From Flemingiibacterium sp045579745 (GTDB lineage Bacteria > Bacillota > Clostridia > Oscillospirales > CAG-272), in assembly GCA_045579745.1 (NCBI GenBank), contig JAZNMQ010000048.1:1-12139 (forward strand): DNA of 12,139 nucleotides, in the 5' to 3' direction. Positions 5,424-12,139 of this stretch are shown one piece after another. The notes beneath the pieces were generated by a model. That model saw only the letters and a program-made list of their open reading frames with translations, was not told the origin of the DNA and ran no database searches. Position numbers and translations under genes: made by a program. The stretch's first letter is position 1, and each line of letters opens with the position of its first letter.

Positions 5424-8258
5424 ATGGCAGACCTTACGATGCGCGGCGTGCGCGTTCACAATCTGAAGGATATAAATTTGACAATTCCGCGCGACAAGCT
5501 TGTGGTTTTCACAGGACTTTCAGGCTCGGGCAAATCATCTTTGGCGTTTGATACGATCTACGCCGAGGGTCATCGCCGCTTTGTGGAATCGCTCTCATCG
5601 TATGCGAGAATGTTTCTCGGACAGCTTGACAAGCCCGACCTCGATTCGATCGAGGGACTGTCGCCCGCGATTTCCATCGACCAAAAAACGACCTCGAAAA
5701 ACCCGCGCTCGACTGTCGGAACTGTTACCGAAATATACGATTATCTGCGACTGCTCTACGCACGCGTCGGAATCCCGCATTGCCCGATCTGCGGACGCGA
5801 GATCCGTCAGCAGACGGTTGACCAGATAATCGACCGCATAATGCTCCTGCCTGAGGGCACGCGCTTTATGGTGCTTGCTCCGATGGTTCGCGGCAAAAAG
5901 GGTATGCACGAAAAGATCTTCGAGGACGCGAAAAAGGGCGGCTATGTGCGTGTCAGAGTCGACGGCTCAATGTACGAGCTTTCGGAAGCTATACAGCTCG
6001 ATAAGAATCAAAAGCACACAGTCGAAATTGTCGTTGACAGACTTGTGCGCCGCGAGGATATGCGCACACGTCTTGCCGATTCGGTGGAAACGGCACTTTC
6101 GCTGACCGAGGGGAATCTTGTAATTTCGATAGTTCTGCGCGACGGCGAGAGCTTCGACGGCGAAACGGAGCTTTCGTTTTCACAGAGCTACGCCTGCGAG
6201 GAGCATGGAATAAGCATCGGCGAGCTCTCGCCGAGAATGTTCTCATTTAACAATCCGTTCGGAGCCTGCCCGAAATGTGCAGGACTTGGCGAGATGAGAG
6301 TTGTTTCACCCGAAAAGGTGATCCCCGACAAATCCCTGTCGCTCCACGAGGGTGCGATCAAGGTCAACGGCTTCAAATCGCTCGAGGAGGAAAGCTGGAA
6401 CGGACCGCTTTTCGAGGCTGTAGGCAGAAAATACGGCTTCACGCTCGATACGCCCATAAAGGACTACTCCGCTAAGGCTTTAAAGGTGCTCCTTTACGGC
6501 GCAGGAAGCGAAACCTTCGATATTATCCGATATTGGGAGGGTACGGCTCGTCCCAACAGAGTCAGATTCGATGGAATAATCAACATAATACAATCGCGCT
6601 TCGACCAAAGTCAACACGAGCATTACGAGGAGTTTATCGAGGACACGCCCTGCCCTGAATGTAACGGCAAACGGCTGAATGCCAATTCACTCGCAGTAAC
6701 CGTCGGCGGCATCAACATCGACGATTTCTGCCGCATGTCGATCACAAAAGCTCTCAAATTCGTAAACGAGCTGAAGTTTTCCGAGATGGAAGCCGCGATT
6801 GCAAAGGAGATCATCAAGGAAATAAAGTCGCGCCTCGGATTTTTGGAGAGCGTCGGGCTTGAATATCTCACCCTGTCGCGAAAAGCAGGAACTCTTTCGG
6901 GCGGCGAGGCTCAGCGAATCCGTCTTGCGACGCAGATAGGTTCATCGCTGATGGGCGTTCTCTACATTTTGGACGAGCCGAGCATCGGACTTCATCAGCG
7001 CGACAACTCAAAGCTTATAGCAACTCTGAAACGCCTGCGCGATGTCGGAAACAGCCTGATCGTCGTCGAGCACGACGAGGAAACTATGGAAGCGTCCGAT
7101 TTTATTGTCGATATCGGACCGGGAGCAGGCATTCACGGCGGTGAAATCGTCGCCGCAGGCACTCCCGATGAGATTAAAGCTCATCCCACCTCAATAACGG
7201 GCGCGTACCTTTCGGGGCGCGAAAAGATCACCGTACCTGCGCTCCGTCGCTCAGGCAACGGAAAATATCTGCGCGTTGTCGGCGCAAAGCAGAATAATTT
7301 GAAGAATATTACCGTAGACTTCCCTCTCGGGCTATTCTGCTGTGTTACGGGCGTTTCGGGCTCAGGAAAATCGTCGCTTGTGAATTCGATTCTGTATCAG
7401 GTGCTTGCTCACGAGCTGAACCGCGCTAACACCTATCCCGGAAAGTATGAAAAGATCGAGGGAATCGAAAATCTCGACAAGATAATCGCGATAGACCAAA
7501 GCCCGATCGGACGGACTCCGCGCTCGAATCCCGCTACCTATACGGGACTGTTCACCGATATTCGCGAGCTTTTTGCAAAAACAGCTGATGCAAAAATGCG
7601 CGGCTATTCCTCAGGCAGATTCTCCTTTAATGTAAAAGGCGGACGCTGTGAGGCATGCGAGGGCGATGGCGTAAAATGCATTGAAATGCACTTTCTTCCA
7701 GATGTATATGTAACCTGCGATGTCTGCAAGGGCAAGCGTTACAATCACGACACGCTTGAGGTCAAATATAAGGGCAAAAACATATCCGATGTGCTCGAAA
7801 TGACGGTTGAAGAGGGGCTTGAATTTTTCGGAAGCCTGCCAAGGCTTGCACGAAAGCTCCAAACGCTTTGCGATGTCGGGCTCGGATATATCAAGATCGG
7901 TCAATCCTCAACCACACTTTCGGGCGGCGAGGCTCAGCGCGTCAAGCTTGCAACAGAGCTTGCAAAGCGTTCTACCGGCAAAACCATCTACATTTTGGAC
8001 GAGCCGACGACGGGGCTTCACATGGCTGACGTGAAAAAGCTCATCGAAGTGCTTCAGCGTCTTGTTGATGCAGGAAATACTGTGCTTGTCATTGAGCACA
8101 ATCTTGATATGATAAAAACGGCTGACTATATCATCGACCTCGGACCCGAGGGCGGAGATGGCGGCGGAACGGTCGTCGCGGTCGGTACTCCTGAGGAGAT
8201 CGCCGAATGCGAGGCTTCTTACACTGGACAATACCTTAAAAAGATTCTTAAAAGTTAA
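5424..8258 (+). CDS. uvrA: UvrA, excision nuclease ABC subunit A (944 aa)
   Basis: UvrA is the dimeric ABC-type ATPase that finds bulky DNA lesions and loads UvrB. Two nucleotide-binding halves are complete: Walker A GLSGSGKS (31-38) and GVSGSGKS (643-650), signatures LSGGEAQR (491-498) and LSGGEAQR (832-839), and Walker B ILDEPSIGLH and ILDEPTTGLH. Zinc modules: C120-x2-C123 with C410-x2-C413; C258-x2-H261-x20-C282-x2-C285; and C742-x2-C745-x19-C765-x2-C768. The second uses His in place of the fourth Cys seen in E. coli, a conservative ligand swap that I believe is common in Clostridia. GAAAGGA (5407-5413) lies 10 nt before the start. No good terminator follows; the promoter of the next gene begins 11 nt past the stop codon. 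Confidence 0.98.
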   Translation: MADLTMRGVRVHNLKDINLTIPRDKLVVFTGLSGSGKSSLAFDTIYAEGHRRFVESLSSYARMFLGQLDKPDLDSIEGLSPAISIDQKTTSKNPRSTVGTVTEIYDYLRLLYARVGIPHCPICGREIRQQTVDQIIDRIMLLPEGTRFMVLAPMVRGKKGMHEKIFEDAKKGGYVRVRVDGSMYELSEAIQLDKNQKHTVEIVVDRLVRREDMRTRLADSVETALSLTEGNLVISIVLRDGESFDGETELSFSQSYACEEHGISIGELSPRMFSFNNPFGACPKCAGLGEMRVVSPEKVIPDKSLSLHEGAIKVNGFKSLEEESWNGPLFEAVGRKYGFTLDTPIKDYSAKALKVLLYGAGSETFDIIRYWEGTARPNRVRFDGIINIIQSRFDQSQHEHYEEFIEDTPCPECNGKRLNANSLAVTVGGINIDDFCRMSITKALKFVNELKFSEMEAAIAKEIIKEIKSRLGFLESVGLEYLTLSRKAGTLSGGEAQRIRLATQIGSSLMGVLYILDEPSIGLHQRDNSKLIATLKRLRDVGNSLIVVEHDEETMEASDFIVDIGPGAGIHGGEIVAAGTPDEIKAHPTSITGAYLSGREKITVPALRRSGNGKYLRVVGAKQNNLKNITVDFPLGLFCCVTGVSGSGKSSLVNSILYQVLAHELNRANTYPGKYEKIEGIENLDKIIAIDQSPIGRTPRSNPATYTGLFTDIRELFAKTADAKMRGYSSGRFSFNVKGGRCEACEGDGVKCIEMHFLPDVYVTCDVCKGKRYNHDTLEVKYKGKNISDVLEMTVEEGLEFFGSLPRLARKLQTLCDVGLGYIKIGQSSTTLSGGEAQRVKLATELAKRSTGKTIYILDEPTTGLHMADVKKLIEVLQRLVDAGNTVLVIEHNLDMIKTADYIIDLGPEGGDGGGTVVAVGTPEEIAECEASYTGQYLKKILKS

Positions 8259-8269
8259 CAATCATCAGC

Positions 8270-8298
8270 TTGACTTTGCAAAGTCAGTATGCTATAAT
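8270..8298 (+). promoter_or_regulatory. consensus-like promoter of the aldo/keto reductase gene
   Basis: TTGACT (8270-8275), a 17-bp spacer and TATAAT (8293-8298) match the sigma-A consensus at 11 of 12 positions. It lies 240 nt before the reductase start, an unusual distance explained by the palindromic element that begins 16 nt past the -10. Removing that element would place the ribosome site about 25 nt from the -10. Confidence 0.8.
8271..8286. promoter_or_regulatory. 16-bp perfect palindrome over the -35 (candidate operator)
   Basis: TGACTTTGCAAAGTCA is a perfect 16-bp palindrome that overlaps the -35 hexamer and half of the spacer. This position suits a repressor. It could also fold as a hairpin at the end of the uvrA transcript, but no T-run follows, so an operator is the better reading. 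Confidence 0.5.
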
Positions 8299-8314
8299 TG
8301 ACCAAATAAAAATT

Positions 8315-8514
8315 ATTTAGGCAATTGTTAATCTACACAATTTATCGCCCGAAGGGCGATTTACAATTAAAATGCGTCGCTCAGGCGGGCTCTGCCGACT
8401 GAAAAGACACCTTCTGGCGGCGATAGGTCGCCGCCCCGAGGGCTGCCACGACCCTCGGAAAGTCCCGCCGCAGCGGATTTCAATTGCAAAACATAGTTTT
8501 GCAATTGCCTAAAT
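8315..8514. mobile_element. MITE-like element with 13-bp terminal inverted repeats in the leader
   Basis: ATTTAGGCAATTG (8315-8327) and CAATTGCCTAAAT (8502-8514) are perfect inverted ends of a 200-bp segment. AAAAATT directly flanks both sides (8308-8314 and 8515-8521), a candidate 7-bp target duplication; the direct match extends to 11 bp if part of the right end is counted. Inside are ATCGCCC-GAA-GGGCGAT (8344-8360), an 8-bp GGCGGCGA/TCGCCGCC stem (8416-8435), CCGAGGG/CCCTCGG (8436-8458), GGCGGG/CCCGCC long-range pairing (8384-8389 with 8464-8469), and CAATTGCAAAA/TTTTGCAATTG (8481-8507). No protein is encoded. The flank sequence is AT-rich, so the duplication is suggestive, not proven. Confidence 0.65.
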
Positions 8515-8537
8515 AAAAATTTCAAAGGAGAAAAAAT

Positions 8538-9527
8538 ATGTATTCAGCATCCCCTTCCCGTTATCAAAAGCTCCCGTATTTCCCCACCGGAAAGAGCGGG
8601 CTCAAGCTTCCGGCAGTTTCGCTCGGACTTTGGCACAACTTCGGCGATGCCGCTACCTATGAAAATATGAGAAATATGTGCCGCACCGCATTCGACAACG
8701 GCATTACACATTTCGACCTCGCAAACAACTACGGACCATCCGCAGGAAGCGCAGAATCGAACTTCGGCATCATTTTAAAGAACGACTTAATGCCCTACCG
8801 CGATGAGCTTATCATAAGCACCAAGGCAGGCTACTACATGTGGGCAGGACCTTACGGCGACGGCGGAAGCCGCAAGTATCTCCTCTCAAGCCTTGACCAG
8901 TCGCTAAAGCGCATGGGACTTGAATATGTTGATATTTTCTATCATCACCGCATGACACCCGAAACTCCGCTTGAAGAAACAATGGGCGCACTCGCTTCTG
9001 CTGTAAGCTCGGGCAAGGCTCTCTATGTAGGCCTTTCCAACTACAACGGCGAAACTCTCGAGCGCGCAACAGCTATTCTTGATGAGCTCAAGTGCCCCTT
9101 TATCATCAATCAGAACAGCTACAACATCTTCAATCGCGGTATAGAGCACAACGGGCTTAAGGAAACATCTGCAAAACTCGGCAAGGGCATCATTGCTTTC
9201 AGCCCTCTCGCTCAGGGAATGCTCACCGACCGTTATTTAAACGGTATTCCCGAAGACAGCCGAATCAGCAGAAACGGCTACCTCAAGGCTGACGCACTCA
9301 CCGAAAAGCGACTTGATCAGATTCGCGCACTCAACGAGTTGGCAAAAGAGCGCGGACAGACGCTTGCTGAAATGGCACTCGCATGGATCCTGCGCGACGG
9401 AATCGTTACGAGCGTGCTCGTAGGCGCATCAAAGCCCGAGCAGATTCTTGACAACGTCGGTGCCGTTCAAAACACAACCTTTACCGACGAGGAGCTTAAG
9501 CTCATCGACGAAATTTCGCTCAAATAA
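8538..9527 (+). CDS. gpr: aldo/keto reductase, YghZ/Gpr type (329 aa)
   Basis: An NADPH-dependent cytoplasmic aldo/keto reductase. The sequence follows E. coli YghZ (L-glyceraldehyde 3-phosphate reductase, detoxifies L-GAP and methylglyoxal) closely through GKSGLKLPAVSLGLWHNFG (18-36), HFDLANNYGP (58-67), ELIISTKAGY (90-99), GGSRKYLLSSLDQSLKRMG (109-127) and LVGASKPEQ near the C-terminus. The catalytic tetrad is intact: D60, Y65, K96, H137. AAAGGAG (8524-8530) lies 7 nt before ATG 8538. It is a single-gene unit with its own promoter and a strong terminator. It is slightly shorter than the E. coli protein at the C-terminus. The enzyme class is certain; the natural substrate in this organism is inferred. 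Confidence 0.95.
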   Translation: MYSASPSRYQKLPYFPTGKSGLKLPAVSLGLWHNFGDAATYENMRNMCRTAFDNGITHFDLANNYGPSAGSAESNFGIILKNDLMPYRDELIISTKAGYYMWAGPYGDGGSRKYLLSSLDQSLKRMGLEYVDIFYHHRMTPETPLEETMGALASAVSSGKALYVGLSNYNGETLERATAILDELKCPFIINQNSYNIFNRGIEHNGLKETSAKLGKGIIAFSPLAQGMLTDRYLNGIPEDSRISRNGYLKADALTEKRLDQIRALNELAKERGQTLAEMALAWILRDGIVTSVLVGASKPEQILDNVGAVQNTTFTDEELKLIDEISLK

Positions 9528-9568
9528 AGCTAAAACTGCCGCTCGAACAGGAGCGTACTTTCAGAAAA

Positions 9569-9604
9569 AGGACAGAGAATTTTACGTTCTCTGTCCTCTT
9601 TTTT
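9569..9604 (+). terminator. strong intrinsic terminator of the aldo/keto reductase gene
   Basis: AGGACAGAGAA (9569-9579) and TTCTCTGTCCT (9587-9597) form a perfect 11-bp stem with a 7-nt loop, followed by C and six T. It lies about 42 nt past the stop codon. A small CGCTC/GAGCG hairpin (9540-9555) precedes it. Confidence 0.9.
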
Positions 9605-9635
9605 GACAAGCGGTGAGTTGATTTAAGACGATAAA

Positions 9636-9802
9636 CGGGAGGAGCAAGCCCCTCCCCTACCGCCTCCTGTTCGTTTTGATGGTATTCGTTTAGTTTGGAT
9701 GTACATTATTTCTCTAATCATAAAGAAAAGCATAAACAAACGACGCTCCTCACGTCTTTTTATATCCTTCATACGAGGTAGGGGAGGGGCTTGCTCCTCC
9801 CG
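9636..9802. mobile_element. 167-bp element bounded by 25-bp perfect inverted repeats
   Basis: Positions 9636-9660 (begins CGGGAGGAGCAAGCCCC) and 9778-9802 (begins GTAGGGGAGGGGCTTGC) are exact reverse complements over 25 bp, flanking a 117-bp AT-rich centre. No target duplication is evident at the outer edges. No gene is inside; short frames across it yield the GRGGACSSR / EEQAPPLPR peptides that arise from this repeat. From general familiarity it belongs to a dispersed GC-rich repeat of gut Clostridia. It lies in the convergent space between two genes, a neutral landing site. Confidence 0.65.
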
Positions 9803-9866
9803 CGTTTTTTCTTTAGCAAGCATAGCAAACGCGGTTACGCCTGTTTTAAGAAAACAGACAGGTGGC

Positions 9867-9901
9867 AAAAAGCACTTATGGAAATTGTTCACCATAAGTG
9901 C
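9867..9901 (-). terminator. intrinsic terminator of the beta-galactosidase gene
   Basis: GCACTTATGG (9872-9881) and CCATAAGTGC (9892-9901) form a perfect 10-bp stem with a 10-nt loop. On the minus strand it is followed by five T (complement of 9871-9867). It lies about 117 nt past the stop codon at 10018, after the hairpin array. A further perfect hairpin, CTGTTTT-AAG-AAAACAG, lies at 9841-9857. Confidence 0.75.
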
Positions 9902-9955
9902 CTTTGCGTTACTTTTGTTATTTATTTTGCAGTCTAAAATTCAGTCTTGCGAAAC

Positions 9956-10023
9956 TGCACCGAAGGCGCATCATGTCTTGGCGCAGCCAATCATAGTTCT
10001 AAACTCGCCGCAGGCGATCATAG
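9956..10023 (-). repeat. array of three ATGA-plus-hairpin units
   Basis: On the minus strand three units follow each other: ATGA then TCGCC-TGC-GGCGA (10017-10005), ATGA then TTGGC-TGC-GCCAA (9990-9978), and ATGA then TGCGCC-TTC-GGTGCA (9970-9956, one mismatch). Stems differ in sequence but keep length, a 3-nt loop and the preceding ATGA. The first unit abuts the beta-galactosidase end, and its CTATGA supplies that gene's last sense codon and stop. Function unknown. Confidence 0.55.
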
Positions 10024-12139
10024 CTGGTTTGTGCTCTTTATGGCACAAAGCTCAAAGTAGGGGTCAGTATCGTTCGCAAAGACGGGCTTTAGGCTTATGT
10101 CGAAAATAAATTCCTTTTTATTCAGCTGATATTCAGGCATAAGCGACGGTCCGCAGGAATTTGAACCGATTCCGCTCTGAGCATAGTCGATATTGAATAT
10201 TGTCACAGGCTCGGAAATCAGCTCATGATTGTGCATTACCTCGGTGAGCTGCTTTGACGAGTAGTGCGAGGCGTTGAACGAGAAGTCCGCTCCCCTTGCA
10301 TGTGCTAAGAGTCCATGACCTGCATGCGACCAAACCATTGCCCATTTTGTGGCATAGTGCGCCGAGTTTTCCTGAGGCTTAACATACGGCTCGAAGTTTT
10401 CTGTAGCCGTCGTGGCAAACTCTCCAATGCGTGATGCCAAATGCTTGTCGCAGTATGATTCATAAGGTCCGCACCCGAAATACTTCACGTTTTCGCATTC
10501 CTCGGGCATGCAAAGCTCAATTCCAAAACGAGGCAGGAATGGCACCGATTCATTAATCTTTACATCGTATGTAACGCGAAGCTCGCCATCGGCAAAAACC
10601 GTATATTTCACCCTTGCGTGAAGAATCGGGCGCGCCGTATAGCCTCCGAGAGAAATATCTGCTTCGACCGATGCAAAGCCATCGCCAATCTCGCCAAGCT
10701 TCATATCGTAGCATCTGACCTGGGCGCGGTGGAAGCCGTGCTGCATCCATTTACCCTTGATATAACGGTCATTGTCGGTCGGCGCACGCCAAACTGTCAG
10801 CCTTGCAGGAGATTTTATCATCTCCATGCCGCTTGAGGTAATGCGCTCGATCTCACCCGATTCCCTACCAAATCTGCAGCACATTTCGTCCGTCGAAAGC
10901 TCTATGTATTCATCGCACTCGACAATTCCGATACCGCCAGGCATCGGCTTTGAGGCGCGCTTTGGCAGGCTAACGGTGTCGGCTTTAATCTGATATAGCC
11001 CGAGCTCATAACCGATTCCCGCCCATTCTGTCGTGCGATTCTGACGGAACGAGAGATTTAAATAGCAAAGTCCCTCGCTCGGCAAGGTGTAGTCAAGCTT
11101 AATCTGCTCCTCAGCCTGAGGCGCTGCCTTAAGCGAATGAACGATGCCGTCTGCGATAATTTTTCCGTTATTTTCAAGCGTCCAGCAGAGCTCAACATCT
11201 GAAAGGTCTGTGAAATAGCGCAGATTTTTAATCTTAATAACGCCGCTATTGATATCCACCGCGCACGCCTCGATCGGGCAAAGGATCTGCTTCAGCTCCA
11301 AAAGCCCTGTATGCGGTCTGCGGTCGGGATAAACGAGCCCGTCAACGCAGAAATTACCGTCATTCGGCATATCTCCGAAATCGCCGCCGTAGGTAAACAC
11401 CTTCTCGCCTTTTTCGCCCTTCAGCTGTACCGAATGGTCGGTGAACTCCCAAACACAGCCCCCGAAAAATTCGTCATTTGCTCTTATAACTCTCCAGTAT
11501 TCGCCAAGATCGCCCGGGCCGTTGCCCATCGCGTGAGAGTATTCGCAAAGGAAAAGCGGCTGGGTGAATTTCTCGTCCTTGCAATAGCTATCGCACCACT
11601 TAGCATCGGGGTACATCCGGCTCTCCATATCAACAATATCGATCTGCTGAACCTCGTTTGTGTAGCCGTAATGCGCACCCTCGTAGTGAACGAGGCGGCT
11701 GTTATCGCGAGCCTTTATGTATCTGCTCATCGCCTTGTGATTCTCGCCGTAGCCCGATTCATTTCCGAGTGACCAGAATATTATCGACGGATGGTTTTTG
11801 TCGCGCTCGAGCATTCTCGCCGCACGGTCAACATAAGCCTCAGTCCAGGCAGGGTCGTTTGTCAGCTGATTAGCCTTTTCCGACCAGCCGACGTTGAACG
11901 TCAGTCCATGCGTTTCAAGGTCAGCTTCATCGCAGACGTAAAGTCCAAGCCTGTCGCAAAGTGCTGTAAAGCGCGGGTCGTTCGGGTAATGCGATGTGCG
12001 AACCATGTTGATATTGTGCGATTTCATTATATAAAGGTCGCGCTTCATATGGTCAAGCGGTGTCGCATGACCGAGAAGCGGATGGCTGTCGTGACGCTGG
12101 ACTCCGCGCGCCTTGCCCTTTCTGCCGTTAATGACGTCG
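10018..12139 (-). CDS. lacZ: beta-galactosidase, GH2 LacZ type (5' end beyond window)
   Basis: Hydrolyses terminal beta-D-galactosides such as lactose. The frame stays open to the window edge (visible start reads DVINGRKGKARGVQRHDSHPLLG, the GVnRHDxHP block before the barrel), so the Met at 12046-12048 is internal. About 706 residues are visible of roughly 1000 expected; the N-terminal sugar-binding and sandwich domains are missing. Seen: VRTSHYPNDPRF and CDEADLETHG in the TIM barrel, acid/base Glu in WSLGNESGYG (codon 11758-11760), nucleophile Glu in FLCEYSHAMGNGPG (codon 11542-11544), GGCVWEFTDHSV, the linking sandwich domain, and a C-terminal Bgal_small_N domain with WRAPTDNDRY, YFGCGPYESYCDKH and PYVKPQENSAH. 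No secretion signal can be judged because the start is off-window. Convergent with the aldo/keto reductase gene. Confidence 0.95.
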   Translation of the reverse strand, partial: DVINGRKGKARGVQRHDSHPLLGHATPLDHMKRDLYIMKSHNINMVRTSHYPNDPRFTALCDRLGLYVCDEADLETHGLTFNVGWSEKANQLTNDPAWTEAYVDRAARMLERDKNHPSIIFWSLGNESGYGENHKAMSRYIKARDNSRLVHYEGAHYGYTNEVQQIDIVDMESRMYPDAKWCDSYCKDEKFTQPLFLCEYSHAMGNGPGDLGEYWRVIRANDEFFGGCVWEFTDHSVQLKGEKGEKVFTYGGDFGDMPNDGNFCVDGLVYPDRRPHTGLLELKQILCPIEACAVDINSGVIKIKNLRYFTDLSDVELCWTLENNGKIIADGIVHSLKAAPQAEEQIKLDYTLPSEGLCYLNLSFRQNRTTEWAGIGYELGLYQIKADTVSLPKRASKPMPGGIGIVECDEYIELSTDEMCCRFGRESGEIERITSSGMEMIKSPARLTVWRAPTDNDRYIKGKWMQHGFHRAQVRCYDMKLGEIGDGFASVEADISLGGYTARPILHARVKYTVFADGELRVTYDVKINESVPFLPRFGIELCMPEECENVKYFGCGPYESYCDKHLASRIGEFATTATENFEPYVKPQENSAHYATKWAMVWSHAGHGLLAHARGADFSFNASHYSSKQLTEVMHNHELISEPVTIFNIDYAQSGIGSNSCGPSLMPEYQLNKKEFIFDISLKPVFANDTDPYFELCAIKSTNQL

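Noticed and set aside
9699..10109. 136-codon plus-strand frame with a hydrophobic stretch
   Set aside because: It begins inside the inverted-repeat element, crosses a terminator and the hairpin array, and ends within the beta-galactosidase coding region on the other strand.
1..12139. CRISPR array, tRNA or rRNA gene, toxin-antitoxin pair
   Set aside because: No regularly spaced direct repeats with unique spacers, no cloverleaf or rRNA-like segment, and no recognisable toxin or antitoxin frame was seen.

Overview
The window looks like a chromosomal segment of an uncultured-type gut Clostridia (Oscillospirales/Ruminococcaceae-like). The reasons are a moderately GC-rich coding style with Firmicutes-type Shine-Dalgarno sites, a protein related to SCIFF-peptide maturases (a Clostridia-specific family), a uvrB-uvrA operon, and intergenic space crowded with short palindromic repeat elements of the kind common in these genomes. 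This placement rests on recalled family knowledge, not on a search.

Layout. 1-35 may hold the last codons of an upstream gene. About 86-316 is a MITE-like palindromic element carrying a 45-bp tandem duplication. 382-1038 encodes a 218-aa protein that resembles a SCIFF radical-SAM maturase with the radical-SAM core removed: the N-terminal peptide-recognition-like region and the cysteine-rich C-terminal tail remain. 1156-1273 is a cluster of hairpins lying between a strong Shine-Dalgarno site and the gene for a rhomboid-fold membrane protein (1275-1943) that lacks the protease catalytic residues. On the minus strand, 2218-3123 encodes an AT-rich, probably acquired HExxH metallopeptidase-like protein (DUF4932-like) with its own near-consensus promoter, a palindrome inside that promoter, and a terminator. 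Then come uvrB (3408-5396) and uvrA (5424-8258), a two-gene nucleotide-excision-repair operon. Next is a YghZ/Gpr-type aldo/keto reductase (8538-9527), whose consensus promoter is separated from its ribosome binding site by a roughly 200-bp element with terminal inverted repeats and a candidate target duplication. The region 9528-10017 is convergent and repeat-rich: two terminators, a 25-bp perfect inverted repeat pair, and an array of small hairpins. Last is the 3' part of a minus-strand GH2 beta-galactosidase (lacZ type) that runs off the window end.

The functional units are mostly independent: DNA repair (uvrBA), carbonyl/sugar-phosphate reduction, and beta-galactoside hydrolysis. The most unusual items are the core-less maturase relative and the recurring placement of palindromic elements in 5' leaders, where they can rewire expression.
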